Made by a program: the position numbers and the translations under genes. The notes beneath the pieces are model-generated. The model had not been told where the DNA came from and did not search any database. It was given only the letters and a program-made list of their open reading frames with translations. From positions 1-42,008 of the forward strand of contig JAEYRA010000035.1 in the NCBI GenBank assembly GCA_023409755.1: a stretch of DNA of 42,008 bases, in the 5' to 3' direction. This DNA comes from Bacillota bacterium (lineage in GTDB: Bacteria > Bacillota > Clostridia > Christensenellales > UMGS416). Every line of letters begins with the position of its first letter. Position 1 is the first letter of the stretch. This document shows, piece after piece, positions 30,516-37,768 of the stretch.

Positions 30516-31270
30516 GAAGGTTTCGCCTCCCCCTGTTCCTGGCCCTGCCCCTGGCGCTGGGCCACCAGGCCCTTCAGGCACGAAAGTGCCCGCTCCAGCG
30601 TGCCCATCTCGTTGATGAGCCCGCACTCCACCGCTTCGTTGCCGATGAGGATGGTTCCCACGTCGTTGGCGAGCTCGCCGGTCGCCGTCATCAGCTGCAT
30701 GAACTTCTCCCGGGTGATGTGGCTGTGGCTGGTGACAAAACTGACCACTCGGTCCTGCATCTTGTTGAGGTAGTCAAAGGTCTGGGGCACACTGATGATG
30801 AGACCATTCAAACGCACGGGGTGGATGGTCATGGTAGCCGTGGGGGCAATGAATGAGTGGGTGGTGCTGACGGCCAGCGGTACGCCGATGCTGTGGCCGC
30901 CGCCCAGCACGATGGACACCGACGGCTTGGACATGCCGGCGATCATCTCCGCAATGGCAAGGCCGGCCTCCACATCGCCGCCCACGGTGTTGAGGATGAC
31001 GAGGAATCCCTGAATGTCCGGGCTCTCCTCAATGGCCACGAGCATGGGGATGATGTGCTCGTATTTGGTTGTCTTGTTGTGGCTGGGCAGCACCATGTGG
31101 CCCTCAACCTGCCCGACGATCGTCAGGCAGTGTATGGGGCTCTTGGGGGCCAGCGGTGCAATTTGCTCCGGCATGCCGTAGTTGATCGTCGTCTCCGGCG
31201 GCGTGGGAGTGGGCGGCGCGGGCGCGGGTTCGGCCGGCACCGGCGTCACGGTGTCCTGCTTGGGAGGCAT
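30512..31270 (-). CDS. tepA: ClpP-like protease TepA (YmfB)
   Basis: A 252-residue ClpP-family protease. The start MPPKQDTVTPVP at 31270 follows AAAGGATG; an upstream TTG has no ribosome binding site. The first 30 residues are a Pro/Ala-rich extension. The ClpP fold follows: FLVILNTVGGDVEAGLAIAE, then the nucleophile Ser127 in GGGHSIG and His150 in MTIHPVR. TepA was described in Bacillus as a translocation-enhancing, cytosolic ClpP-like peptidase involved in signal peptide clearance or sporulation. It lacks a dedicated ATPase neighbour. It is coupled to ylzJ by a 4-nt overlap, as in Bacillus. Confidence 0.88.
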   Translation of the reverse strand: MPPKQDTVTPVPAEPAPAPPTPTPPETTINYGMPEQIAPLAPKSPIHCLTIVGQVEGHMVLPSHNKTTKYEHIIPMLVAIEESPDIQGFLVILNTVGGDVEAGLAIAEMIAGMSKPSVSIVLGGGHSIGVPLAVSTTHSFIAPTATMTIHPVRLNGLIISVPQTFDYLNKMQDRVVSFVTSHSHITREKFMQLMTATGELANDVGTILIGNEAVECGLINEMGTLERALSCLKGLVAQRQGQGQEQGEAKPS

Positions 31271-31338
31271 ATGGTCCACATCCTTTCGGTTTGACAATAG
31301 TCTTACCCGGGTGTGGACGGTTTATGAAAAGGAAGGAA

Positions 31339-31803
31339 TCAGGCCGTCGGCGGCAACTGAATTTCCATACAAACAGATTGGGGTAAATCGCGGTATGGGC
31401 CGTAATTCTCAATGAGAGCAAATCCCTCGGCCTGATAGAGAGTACAGGCTGCTGTGAACGTCCGGCCGGTCTCCAGCACCATGCGTTGGAAGCCGGCGGC
31501 AGCGGCCCGCGCAAGGAGCAGGCGCACCACCTGCCGGCCCAGGCCGCGGCGACGGGCCTGGGGGCGCACAAAGACACGTTTCATCTCAACGGTGTGCTCG
31601 TCCAGCTGCTTGAAGCTGCCGCAGGCCAGCGCAATGCCATCCTCCGCCAGCAGTACCACATCGTGGATGTTCACGGTGGAGTTGAACGCATTGTAGTGGG
31701 CGCGCTGGGACGCACCGCCCACGGCGTCGTTGAGGTGCTCGTCCAACTCCGCGCAAAGTGCCTGAAAGCGCTCGTCGGCGCCGTCGGTCCAGATGATTTC
31801 CAT
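31339..31803 (-). CDS. GNAT-family N-acetyltransferase
   Basis: A 154-residue acetyltransferase. Motif A is VEMKRVFVRPQARRRGLGRQ (residues 72-91), with the acetyl-CoA loop RRRGLG. The C-terminal FTAACTLYQAEGFALIENYGPY is the usual AxxLYxxxGF ending. The closest general type is the small PA4866/YjcF-like GNAT often found near stress genes; the substrate is unknown. ATG 31803 has GGAGGGAA 5 nt upstream. A predicted promoter at 32050-32078 would give a leader of about 240 nt with marked structure (see 31872-32042). Confidence 0.9.
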   Translation of the reverse strand: MEIIWTDGADERFQALCAELDEHLNDAVGGASQRAHYNAFNSTVNIHDVVLLAEDGIALACGSFKQLDEHTVEMKRVFVRPQARRRGLGRQVVRLLLARAAAAGFQRMVLETGRTFTAACTLYQAEGFALIENYGPYRDLPQSVCMEIQLPPTA

Positions 31804-31871
31804 GGCGTTCCCTCCCTCTGTATGCGGGTTTCGCTCCCGCCGTCGTCCTCCCCCACTCCAAGGGGCACCCG

Positions 31872-32042
31872 ATCGTGCGAGGTGCTACGATGATCTTTTT
31901 GTCAGACTCCGCCAGCTACCATACATCGTATCTGACTTAGTTCAGTCTCCACCATGGGTGGCGTTGGGTGGTCCTCATCATGGACTCCCTCGGCCCAGTG
32001 CAACATCAGGCCGCGCCTACCATGCAGCTCGCATAGCACGAT
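31872..32042 (-). ncRNA. Candidate structured leader upstream of the GNAT gene
   Basis: The 308-nt gap 31804-32111 holds no convincing gene. Within it, the plus-strand copy ATCGTGCGAG (31872-31881) is complementary to 32028-32042 with a 5-nt bulge. The stem encloses TACGATG (31886-31892) pairing with CATCGTA (31924-31930) and GTCAGA (31901-31906) pairing with TCTGAC (31931-31936). The last two interleave, as in an H-type pseudoknot with adjacent stems. The predicted transcript start (about 32043) coincides with the first strand of the outer stem. No known riboswitch signature was recognised. Could be a cis-regulator or a small RNA; it remains a prediction. Confidence 0.35.
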
Positions 32043-32049
32043 ATCCCCC

Positions 32050-32078
32050 ATCATAGCAGACCGCCCGCCCCATCGCAA
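32050..32078 (-). promoter_or_regulatory. Sigma-A promoter of the GNAT leader, inside the adhE terminator
   Basis: Minus strand TTGCGA (32073-32078), 17-nt spacer, TATGAT (32050-32055). The -35 and spacer lie in the loop and distal arm of the hairpin that follows adhE. Confidence 0.6.
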
Positions 32079-32094
32079 CGGACGGAGCGGGCGG
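32061..32094 (-). terminator. Hairpin after adhE
   Basis: Arms CCGCCCGCTCC (minus, 32084-32094) and GGGGCGGGCGG (32061-32071) with one G-U pair and a 12-nt loop, about 17 nt after the adhE stop. There is no T-run. Confidence 0.55.
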
Positions 32095-32111
32095 CAGACA
32101 GTCAATTCGTA

Positions 32112-34724
32112 TCAGGCATCCAGCCCATAGGCCTGGCGGTAGAGGGTGACGAGCTCGCTCACCAGCGGCAGGCGCGGGTTGGCGGTGGTGCACTGGTCCT
32201 CAAAAGCACGGTCCGCGAGCTCCGGCAGGGCAGCGAGGTAGGTGGCTTCGTCCACACCGCAGGCCGCCACGGTGGCGGGCACGTTGAGCTCGTCCATGAG
32301 CTTGCGAATGGCCCCGATGAGAGAGCGCACGCCTTCCTCGGTCGTCGCCGCCGGCAGACCCAAGGCACGGGCGATCTCGGCGTACTTACGGTCGGCCACA
32401 AACTCACCGTACTTGGGGAAGGACGCGAACTTCGTGGGTTTGGCGGCGTTGTAGGCGATGACGATGGGCAGCAGGATGGCGTTGGCCCGCCCGTGGGGGA
32501 TATGGAACTCGCCGCCCAGCTTGTGGGCCAGGCTGTGGTTCACGCCCAGGAAGGCATTGGTGAACGCCATGCCGGCAATCGTCGAGGCGTTGTGCATCTT
32601 CTCGCGAGCCAGGGCGTCGTCGCCGTCGCGGTAGGCGCGGGGCAGGTACTCAAACACCAGCTGGATGGCCTTGATGGCCAGACCGTCGGTGTAGTCACTG
32701 GCCATCACCGACACGTAGGCCTCGATGGCGTGGGTCAGCACGTCCATGCCGGTGTCGGCGGTGATGGCCGGGGGCACGGTCATCACGTACTGCGGGTCCA
32801 CAATGGCGACGTCCGGGGTCAGTTCATAGTCCGCCAGCGGGTACTTGACGCCGCGCTCCTTGTCGGTGATGACGGCGAAGGAGGTGACCTCCGACCCGGT
32901 GCCCGACGTGGTGGGGATGGCGACCATGCGCGCCTTGTTGCCCAGCTTCGGGAACTTGAACACGCGCTTGCGGATATCCAAAAACCGCAGCCGCAGGGCG
33001 TCAAAGTCGGTGTCGGGGTGCTCGTAGAAGAGCCACATGCCCTTGGCCGCGTCGATGGCCGAGCCACCGCCCAGCGCGATGATGACGTCGGGCTGGAACT
33101 TCTCCATCATGGCCACGCCGCGCTGGATCGTCTCCACCGACGGGTCGGGCTCCACATCGGCAAAGATCTCGCAGTGTACATACTCCTGGCGCTTGCGCAG
33201 GTAGTAGAGCACACGGTCCACGTAGCCGGTCTTGGCCATGAAGGGGTCGGTCACGATGAACGCGCGGTGGATGTCGGGCATTTTCTCCAGATACTGGGTG
33301 GAGCCGTGCTCAAAGAAAATTTTCTCCGGAATCTTGAACCACTGCATGTTGACCCTCCGCTTCGCCACCCGCTTCTTGTTGATGAGGTTGACCGTCGTCA
33401 CGTTGGACGAGGTCGAGTTGCGGCCGTAAGAACCGCAGCCCAGCGTCAGCGAAGGAAGGATGGCGTTGTAGATATCGCCGATGGCGCCGTGGGAGGACGG
33501 AGAGTTGACGATGAGACGGCTGGTCTTCATCCGTGCGGCGAAGGTGTCGATGGTGGCCTTGTCGTTGGAGTGAATGACCGCCGTGTGGCCCATTCCGCCG
33601 TACTCCACCATTTGTTCGGCCCGGGTGATGCCTTCCTCGGCGTTGTCGACGATGTAGTAAGCGAGGATCGGGCTGAGTTTCTCCTGCGAGAGGGGGTAGT
33701 CGTCGCCGACGCCGCCCTGCTTGGCCAGCAGAATCTTGGTATCAACCGGCACGTCGATGCCTGCCAGCGCGGCGATCTCATGAGCGCTGTGGCCCACGAT
33801 GGCCGGGTTAATGCTGCCCTTGCCCTCCACAATCACAGCCTTGATGAGCTTGGCGGTGTCCTCCTTGCCCAGGAACACGCAGCCGTTCTCCTTCAGAAAG
33901 GCCTCAAAGTCCTTGGCAATCGCCTTATCCACAATGACGGCCTGCTCGCTGGCGCAGATCATGCCGTTGTCAAAGGTCTTGGAGAGCATGAGGTCGGTGG
34001 CCGCCCGGTTGAGGTCTGCGGTCTTCTCAATGTAGCAGGGCACGTTGCCGGGGCCCACACCCAGGGCCGGCTTACCGGTGCTGTACGCCGCGCGCACCAT
34101 GCCAGCGCCGCCGGTGGCCAGCACCGTGGCGATGCCCTCGTGGTTCATCAGGTACTGGGTCGCCTCGATGGACGGATGCTCGATCCACTGGACACAGTGT
34201 GCCGGTGCACCGGCGGCGATGGCGGCGTCGCGAACCACACGGGCAGACTCGGCGCTGCACTGCTGGGCCGATGGATGGAACGCAAACACGATGGGGTTGC
34301 GGGTCTTGATGGCGATGAGCGCCTTAAACATCGTCGTCGACGTGGGGTTGGTCGTCGGCGTCACCGCGCACACCACGCCAACCGGCTCGGCCACTTCGTA
34401 GTAGTCCTCCTGGGTATTCTCATCGATGATGCCGACCGTCTTGTCGTACTTGATGCTGTGGTAGATGTATTCGGTGGCGAAGAGGTTCTTGGTGATCTTG
34501 TCCTCATAAACGCCGCGGCCCGTTTCCTCCACTGCCAGCTTGGCCAGGCGCATGTGCTGGTCCACCCCGGCAAGCGCCATGGCCCGCACGATGTTATCCA
34601 CCTTGTCTTGGTCAAAGGTCATGAATTCGTCGAGTGCGCGCCGTCCGTTGGCCACCAGGGTATCGATGGCCTGCCGAACCGTGTCCTGGGTGTTTTCGGG
34701 TTTATTGGTTTCTTTGCCTGCCAT
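32112..34724 (-). CDS. adhE: Bifunctional acetaldehyde-CoA/alcohol dehydrogenase AdhE
   Basis: An 870-residue fusion enzyme that turns acetyl-CoA into ethanol with two NADH, forming spirosome filaments in other bacteria. The start MAGKETNKPE at 34724 has GGAGGGAA 6 nt upstream; a TTG five codons earlier is rejected. The N-terminal aldehyde dehydrogenase half carries the catalytic Cys257 (MICASE) and the cofactor loop ATGGAGMV. The C-terminal iron-dependent alcohol dehydrogenase half (from about residue 460) has GGGSAIDAAKGM, PTTSGTGSEVT and metal ligands in DTGMDVLTHAIEAY and HSLAHKLGGEFHIPHG. It is controlled by a near-consensus promoter with a Rex operator on the start site, so it should be induced at a high NADH/NAD ratio. 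Confidence 0.98.
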   Translation of the reverse strand: MAGKETNKPENTQDTVRQAIDTLVANGRRALDEFMTFDQDKVDNIVRAMALAGVDQHMRLAKLAVEETGRGVYEDKITKNLFATEYIYHSIKYDKTVGIIDENTQEDYYEVAEPVGVVCAVTPTTNPTSTTMFKALIAIKTRNPIVFAFHPSAQQCSAESARVVRDAAIAAGAPAHCVQWIEHPSIEATQYLMNHEGIATVLATGGAGMVRAAYSTGKPALGVGPGNVPCYIEKTADLNRAATDLMLSKTFDNGMICASEQAVIVDKAIAKDFEAFLKENGCVFLGKEDTAKLIKAVIVEGKGSINPAIVGHSAHEIAALAGIDVPVDTKILLAKQGGVGDDYPLSQEKLSPILAYYIVDNAEEGITRAEQMVEYGGMGHTAVIHSNDKATIDTFAARMKTSRLIVNSPSSHGAIGDIYNAILPSLTLGCGSYGRNSTSSNVTTVNLINKKRVAKRRVNMQWFKIPEKIFFEHGSTQYLEKMPDIHRAFIVTDPFMAKTGYVDRVLYYLRKRQEYVHCEIFADVEPDPSVETIQRGVAMMEKFQPDVIIALGGGSAIDAAKGMWLFYEHPDTDFDALRLRFLDIRKRVFKFPKLGNKARMVAIPTTSGTGSEVTSFAVITDKERGVKYPLADYELTPDVAIVDPQYVMTVPPAITADTGMDVLTHAIEAYVSVMASDYTDGLAIKAIQLVFEYLPRAYRDGDDALAREKMHNASTIAGMAFTNAFLGVNHSLAHKLGGEFHIPHGRANAILLPIVIAYNAAKPTKFASFPKYGEFVADRKYAEIARALGLPAATTEEGVRSLIGAIRKLMDELNVPATVAACGVDEATYLAALPELADRAFEDQCTTANPRLPLVSELVTLYRQAYGLDA

Positions 34725-34781
34725 GGTTGTTCCCTCCAAATTGTCTCGCCGCTGTCCGGTGAAGGTGTTACGCGGCGTTAT

Positions 34782-34799
34782 TTGTTATTTATTTCACAA
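34782..34799 (-). promoter_or_regulatory. Rex operator of adhE
   Basis: Minus strand TTGTGAAATAAATAACAA matches the clostridial Rex consensus TTGTTAAnnnnTTAACAA at 12 of 14 defined positions. It begins 4 nt after the -10, covering the transcription start, the ideal place for repression released by NADH. Confidence 0.85.
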
Positions 34800-34803
34800 T
34801 CTC

Positions 34804-34832
34804 AGTGTACTTGTTCGTTAAAATTTTGTCAA
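34804..34832 (-). promoter_or_regulatory. Sigma-A promoter of adhE
   Basis: Minus strand TTGACA (34827-34832, perfect), 17-nt spacer, TACACT (34804-34809). The surrounding 34780-34890 is markedly AT-rich compared with the rest of the window. The unassigned remainder (34833-34975) contains a 10-bp palindrome ACAAATTTGT and no gene. Confidence 0.88.
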
Positions 34833-34980
34833 TATCGTTTGGTTGCGATTCGTTGCCAAAGATACATTGACAAATTTGTAACATTCTACGACAACTTCCG
34901 GTGGACGTCCAACGCCCCAGCGAGCCCCGCGCTGCCCTCCTCCATCATTAAATTCGGTTTTCTTCCCTGCCCCATTGCGG

Positions 34981-35001
34981 TATACTATGGAAAGCTTTCC
35001 A
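34981..35001 (+). promoter_or_regulatory. -10 box and palindromic operator of the alpha-galactosidase gene
   Basis: TATACT (34981-34986) lacks a good -35. It is followed one base later by the perfect 14-bp palindrome TGGAAAGCTTTCCA (34988-35001), which would cover the transcription start. It resembles LacI-family and cre-like operators but has GC rather than CG at its centre. Confidence 0.55.
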
Positions 35002-35019
35002 GACAGAAAGGGGATTGCC

Positions 35020-37203
35020 ATGCCCATCTGCATTGACGAGACAAAGAGAGTATTCCACCTGCAAGCGGGCGATATGAGCTACATTCTGCAGGTACGGCCC
35101 TCTGGCCACCTGTGCCATGTGCACTGGGGTCAGCGCATCGCGGCGCTGCACCTCACCGACGTGGTGCGGCCCACCGACCGCGCCTTCTCCCCCATGCCGG
35201 ACCTGCAGGACAAAACGTACTCGCTGGACACGCTGCCGCTGGAATACCCGGCTTACGGCAACTCGGACTTCCGCGCACCGGCCTACCAGGTGCAGCTTGC
35301 CAACGGCACCACGGTGACCGATCTGCGTTATGAAAGCCACCGGGTGCTGCCCGGCAAGCCCGCCCTGCCGGGCCTGCCCGCCACCTATGTGGAGGCCGAC
35401 AGCGAGGCGGACACGCTGGAGATCACCCTGCGGGATGGCCTGACCGGCCTCAGGGCGGTACTGCTCTACACGGCATATGCCGACCGCCCCATCGTGACCC
35501 GCTCCGTACGACTGGAGAACGGCGGCAGCGCACCTCTGCGTGTGCTGCGGGCGCTCTCCATGAGCGTGGACCTGCCCACGGCAGACTACGAGATGCTGCA
35601 CCTCTCCGGCGCGTGGGCGCGGGAGCGCCACGTCGTGCGCCGGCCCCTCACCCCCGGTACCCACAGCATTGAGAGCCGCCGCGGGGCCAGCTCCCACCAG
35701 CAGAACCCGTTTGTGGCGCTGCTCTCCCCCGGCGCGACTGAGACAACCGGTGAAGTACGGGCCGTCAACCTCGTGTACAGCGGCAACTTCCTCGCGCAGG
35801 CCGAGGTCGATCAGTTTGCCACCACGCGGCTCTCCATCGGCATCAATCCCTTTGATTTCTCCTGGCTGCTGGAGCCGGGTGAGACCTTCCAGACCCCCGA
35901 GGCGGTGCTGGCCTACTCGGCCAATGGCATGGGCGGGCTCTCCCGCGCGCTGCACGGGCTGTATCGCAGCCGACTCTGCCGCGGGCGCTTCCGTGATGGC
36001 GGCCGTCCCATCCTCATCAACAACTGGGAGGCCACCTACTTCCAGTTCACCCCGGCCAAGATTCTGGAGCTCGCCAAGGCAGCCGCCGGCTGCGGCATCG
36101 AGCTGCTGGTGCTGGATGACGGGTGGTTCGGCCACCGCGATGACGACAAGACCTCGCTGGGCGACTGGTTTGTGCACAAAACAAAGCTGCCCGACGGCCT
36201 CAAGAGCCTGGCCGAGGGCGTCAACGCCGCCGGGTTGAAGTTCGGCCTGTGGTTCGAGCCGGAGATGGTCTCGGTGGACAGCGAACTCTACCGCGCCCAC
36301 CCGGACTGGTGCCTCCACGTGCCCGACCGCACCCGTAGCGAGGGCCGCAACCAGCTGGTGCTCGATCTCTCCCGCGCTGAGGTGCGGGACGCCGTGGTCG
36401 CCATGCTGACCGAGATCCTCTCGGGCGCACCCATCGGCTACGTCAAGTGGGATATGAACCGCCACATGAGCGAGGTGGGTTCGGCCGCCCTTCCGGCCGA
36501 GCGGCAGCGAGAGACAGCCCACCGGTATCTGCTGGGGGTCTATGACATCATGGAGCGGTTGACGACGGCCTTCCCGGACGTGCTCTTTGAGAGCTGCTCC
36601 GGCGGCGGCGGGCGGTTTGACCCGGGCCTGCTCTACTACATGCCCCAAGCCTGGACCAGCGACGACACCGACGCCATCGAGCGCCTGCACATCCAGTGGG
36701 GCACCAGCATGGCCTACCCGGCGGTGGCCATGGGTTCCCACGTGTCGGCCTCGCCCAATCATCAGATCGGCCGGGTCACGCCCATCTCCACCCGCGGCGC
36801 GGTGGCCATGAGCGGCAACCTGGGGTATGAACTCGATTTGACGGCACTGCCCCAGAGCGACCTCGATGCCATCGCGGCCCAGGTGGCCTACTACAAGGGC
36901 ATCCGCGACGTGGTACAGTTTGGTGACTTCTACCGACTGCTAAGCCCCGAGGACGGCAAGGAATGCGCGTGGATGTTTGTGTCCCCCGACCGCAAGCGGG
37001 CGTTCGTGGTCTACGTGCGGGCGCTGGCCATCCCCCATGGGACTCTGCAGCGCCTGCGGCTTGATGGCCTGGACGCCGGGTTCCTCTACCGCACCGAGGA
37101 CGGAACGGCGGCCGCCGGCGATGAACTCATGGCCATCGGTCTTGCCATCCCCGAGCTGCATGGCGACAGCCAGGCCGTCACCTGGCTGCTGACGGCGGAA
37201 TAA
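35020..37203 (+). CDS. Alpha-galactosidase, glycoside hydrolase family 36
   Basis: A 727-residue cytoplasmic enzyme releasing galactose from melibiose, raffinose and related sugars. The start MPICIDETKRVFHLQAG at 35020 has AAAGGGG upstream; an earlier in-frame ATG at 34984 lies in the promoter. GH36 features in order: N-terminal beta domain, LLVLDDGWFGHRDDD, LKFGLWFEPEMVS, KWDMNRHMSE with nucleophile Asp478, CSGGGGRFDPGLL, and WTSDDTDA with acid/base Asp548. Length and motif spacing are those of tetrameric bacterial GH36 enzymes. No sugar transporter or regulator adjoins it, so uptake must be encoded elsewhere. A hairpin follows at 37219-37248. Confidence 0.97.
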   Translation: MPICIDETKRVFHLQAGDMSYILQVRPSGHLCHVHWGQRIAALHLTDVVRPTDRAFSPMPDLQDKTYSLDTLPLEYPAYGNSDFRAPAYQVQLANGTTVTDLRYESHRVLPGKPALPGLPATYVEADSEADTLEITLRDGLTGLRAVLLYTAYADRPIVTRSVRLENGGSAPLRVLRALSMSVDLPTADYEMLHLSGAWARERHVVRRPLTPGTHSIESRRGASSHQQNPFVALLSPGATETTGEVRAVNLVYSGNFLAQAEVDQFATTRLSIGINPFDFSWLLEPGETFQTPEAVLAYSANGMGGLSRALHGLYRSRLCRGRFRDGGRPILINNWEATYFQFTPAKILELAKAAAGCGIELLVLDDGWFGHRDDDKTSLGDWFVHKTKLPDGLKSLAEGVNAAGLKFGLWFEPEMVSVDSELYRAHPDWCLHVPDRTRSEGRNQLVLDLSRAEVRDAVVAMLTEILSGAPIGYVKWDMNRHMSEVGSAALPAERQRETAHRYLLGVYDIMERLTTAFPDVLFESCSGGGGRFDPGLLYYMPQAWTSDDTDAIERLHIQWGTSMAYPAVAMGSHVSASPNHQIGRVTPISTRGAVAMSGNLGYELDLTALPQSDLDAIAAQVAYYKGIRDVVQFGDFYRLLSPEDGKECAWMFVSPDRKRAFVVYVRALAIPHGTLQRLRLDGLDAGFLYRTEDGTAAAGDELMAIGLAIPELHGDSQAVTWLLTAE

Positions 37204-37218
37204 CCGCAACATAGCTCT

Positions 37219-37248
37219 TCGCGGCTGCCGCTGTGGCGACAGCCGCGA
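37219..37248 (+). terminator. Hairpin after the alpha-galactosidase gene
   Basis: TCGCGGCTG (37219-37227) pairs with CAGCCGCGA (37240-37248) 15 nt after the stop codon. No T-run. A second hairpin ATCGTTCG/CGAACGAT lies at 37277-37305. Confidence 0.55.
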
Positions 37249-37410
37249 GTCAGAGTGCTTGTTCCTATTTCGTCGAATCGTTCGCCGCACATGTCGCCGA
37301 ACGATCATAAACTATAGCTTTCATGCGGTTTTCTAAGGATGCGTTGGGCCTGTGGGCGGGATTTTTTCTGGTTAGCACCGATCTTGCTGTTCCTCCCGCC
37401 GAATGAAGCG

Positions 37411-37469
37411 GTGTTACCCCCACCCTGCGGCAGACGATTCGTCAGAATCGTTGAGAGCAGGGTGAGCAA
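37411..37469 (+). repeat. Structured repeat copy R1
   Basis: GTGTTACCCC, stem CACCCTGC (37421-37428), a 28-nt core (37429-37456) containing the hairpin ACGATTC-GTCA-GAATCGT, stem GCAGGGTG (37457-37464), then AGCAA. Every part except the 8-bp stem is identical to R2. Confidence 0.85.
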
Positions 37470-37563
37470 TCCAAGGCGCTGGATGCGCCTAAGGCCGGCG
37501 GCACCGGGTCACAATCTGCAGGGTTGTGACCAGCCCGCACGATGCGGGCGAGGTGCCGGAAAG

Positions 37564-37662
37564 ACACAACGTGTTGCGATGGGGTGTTACCCCCGCGTCA
37601 CGGCAGACGATTCGTCAGAATCGTTGAGAGTGACGCGAGCAACACAACGTGTTGCGATGGGG
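37564..37662 (+). repeat. Structured repeat copy R2 with flanking 21-bp direct repeats
   Basis: R2 proper is 37584-37642: GTGTTACCCC, stem CGCGTCAC (37594-37601), the same 28-nt core (37602-37629), stem GTGACGCG (37630-37637), AGCAA. It is bounded on both sides by a 21-bp direct repeat starting ACACAACGTGTTGCG (37564-37584 and 37642-37662), so the unit period is 78 bp. Confidence 0.85.
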
Positions 37663-37710
37663 CGGGAGGTTCTTTTCTCTTTCGCCCTTAAGAGGTTTAT
37701 TGACAGTCTG

Positions 37711-37740
37711 ACCGCCCGCTACAACATTGTGGCGGGCGGT
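37711..37740. terminator. Hairpin after the MATE gene
   Basis: ACCGCCCGC (37711-37719) pairs with GCGGGCGGT (37732-37740) about 30 nt after the MATE stop codon on the minus strand. No strong T-run on either side. Confidence 0.6.
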
Positions 37741-37768
37741 GTCCCTTTATGTCCCCAAAAGCCGGAAC

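Larger units (their letters stand above)
37392..37669 (+). ncRNA. Candidate structured noncoding RNA or structured repeat element
   Basis: No credible gene lies in 37204-37768. Within it, CCTCCCGCC (37392-37400) pairs perfectly with GGCGGGAGG (37661-37669), followed by TTCTTTTCTCTTTC, like a terminal stem running into a terminator. Inside, in order: element R1 (37411-37469), a hairpin at about 37467-37486, a three-way junction (CGGCACC 37499-37505 with GGTGCCG 37552-37558, enclosing GGTCACAA/TTGTGACC and GCCCGCA/TGCGGGC hairpins), element R2 (37584-37642) and the hairpin GCAACAC/GTGTTGC (37639-37655). R1 and R2 show compensatory stem changes. I recognise no known RNA class. Plus-strand orientation rests on the T-rich tail; no clear promoter was found. 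Confidence 0.5.

Noticed and set aside
31810..32030. Hammerhead-like bits (CTGATG and GCGAAAC) in the GNAT leader
   Set aside because: The core would need CTGATGA followed by GAAA and a cleavage triplet in a three-stem arrangement; the first motif reads CTGATGT and stems do not fit.
31902..32054. Small minus-strand frame MMGDIVLCELHGRRG in the GNAT leader
   Set aside because: Its first start codons lie upstream of the predicted transcript start and inside the -10 box, and no ribosome binding site precedes an internal start. Kept as noncoding leader.
34850..34885. Second Rex-like site (ACAAATTTGT palindrome) upstream of adhE
   Set aside because: The half-sites point the wrong way: Rex needs TTGT...ACAA, while this is ACAA...TTGT. 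It lies upstream of the -35.
34988..35001. CcpA cre site at the alpha-galactosidase promoter
   Set aside because: The cre consensus requires a CG centre and W at position 3; the palindrome has GC and G there. Reported only as an unassigned operator.
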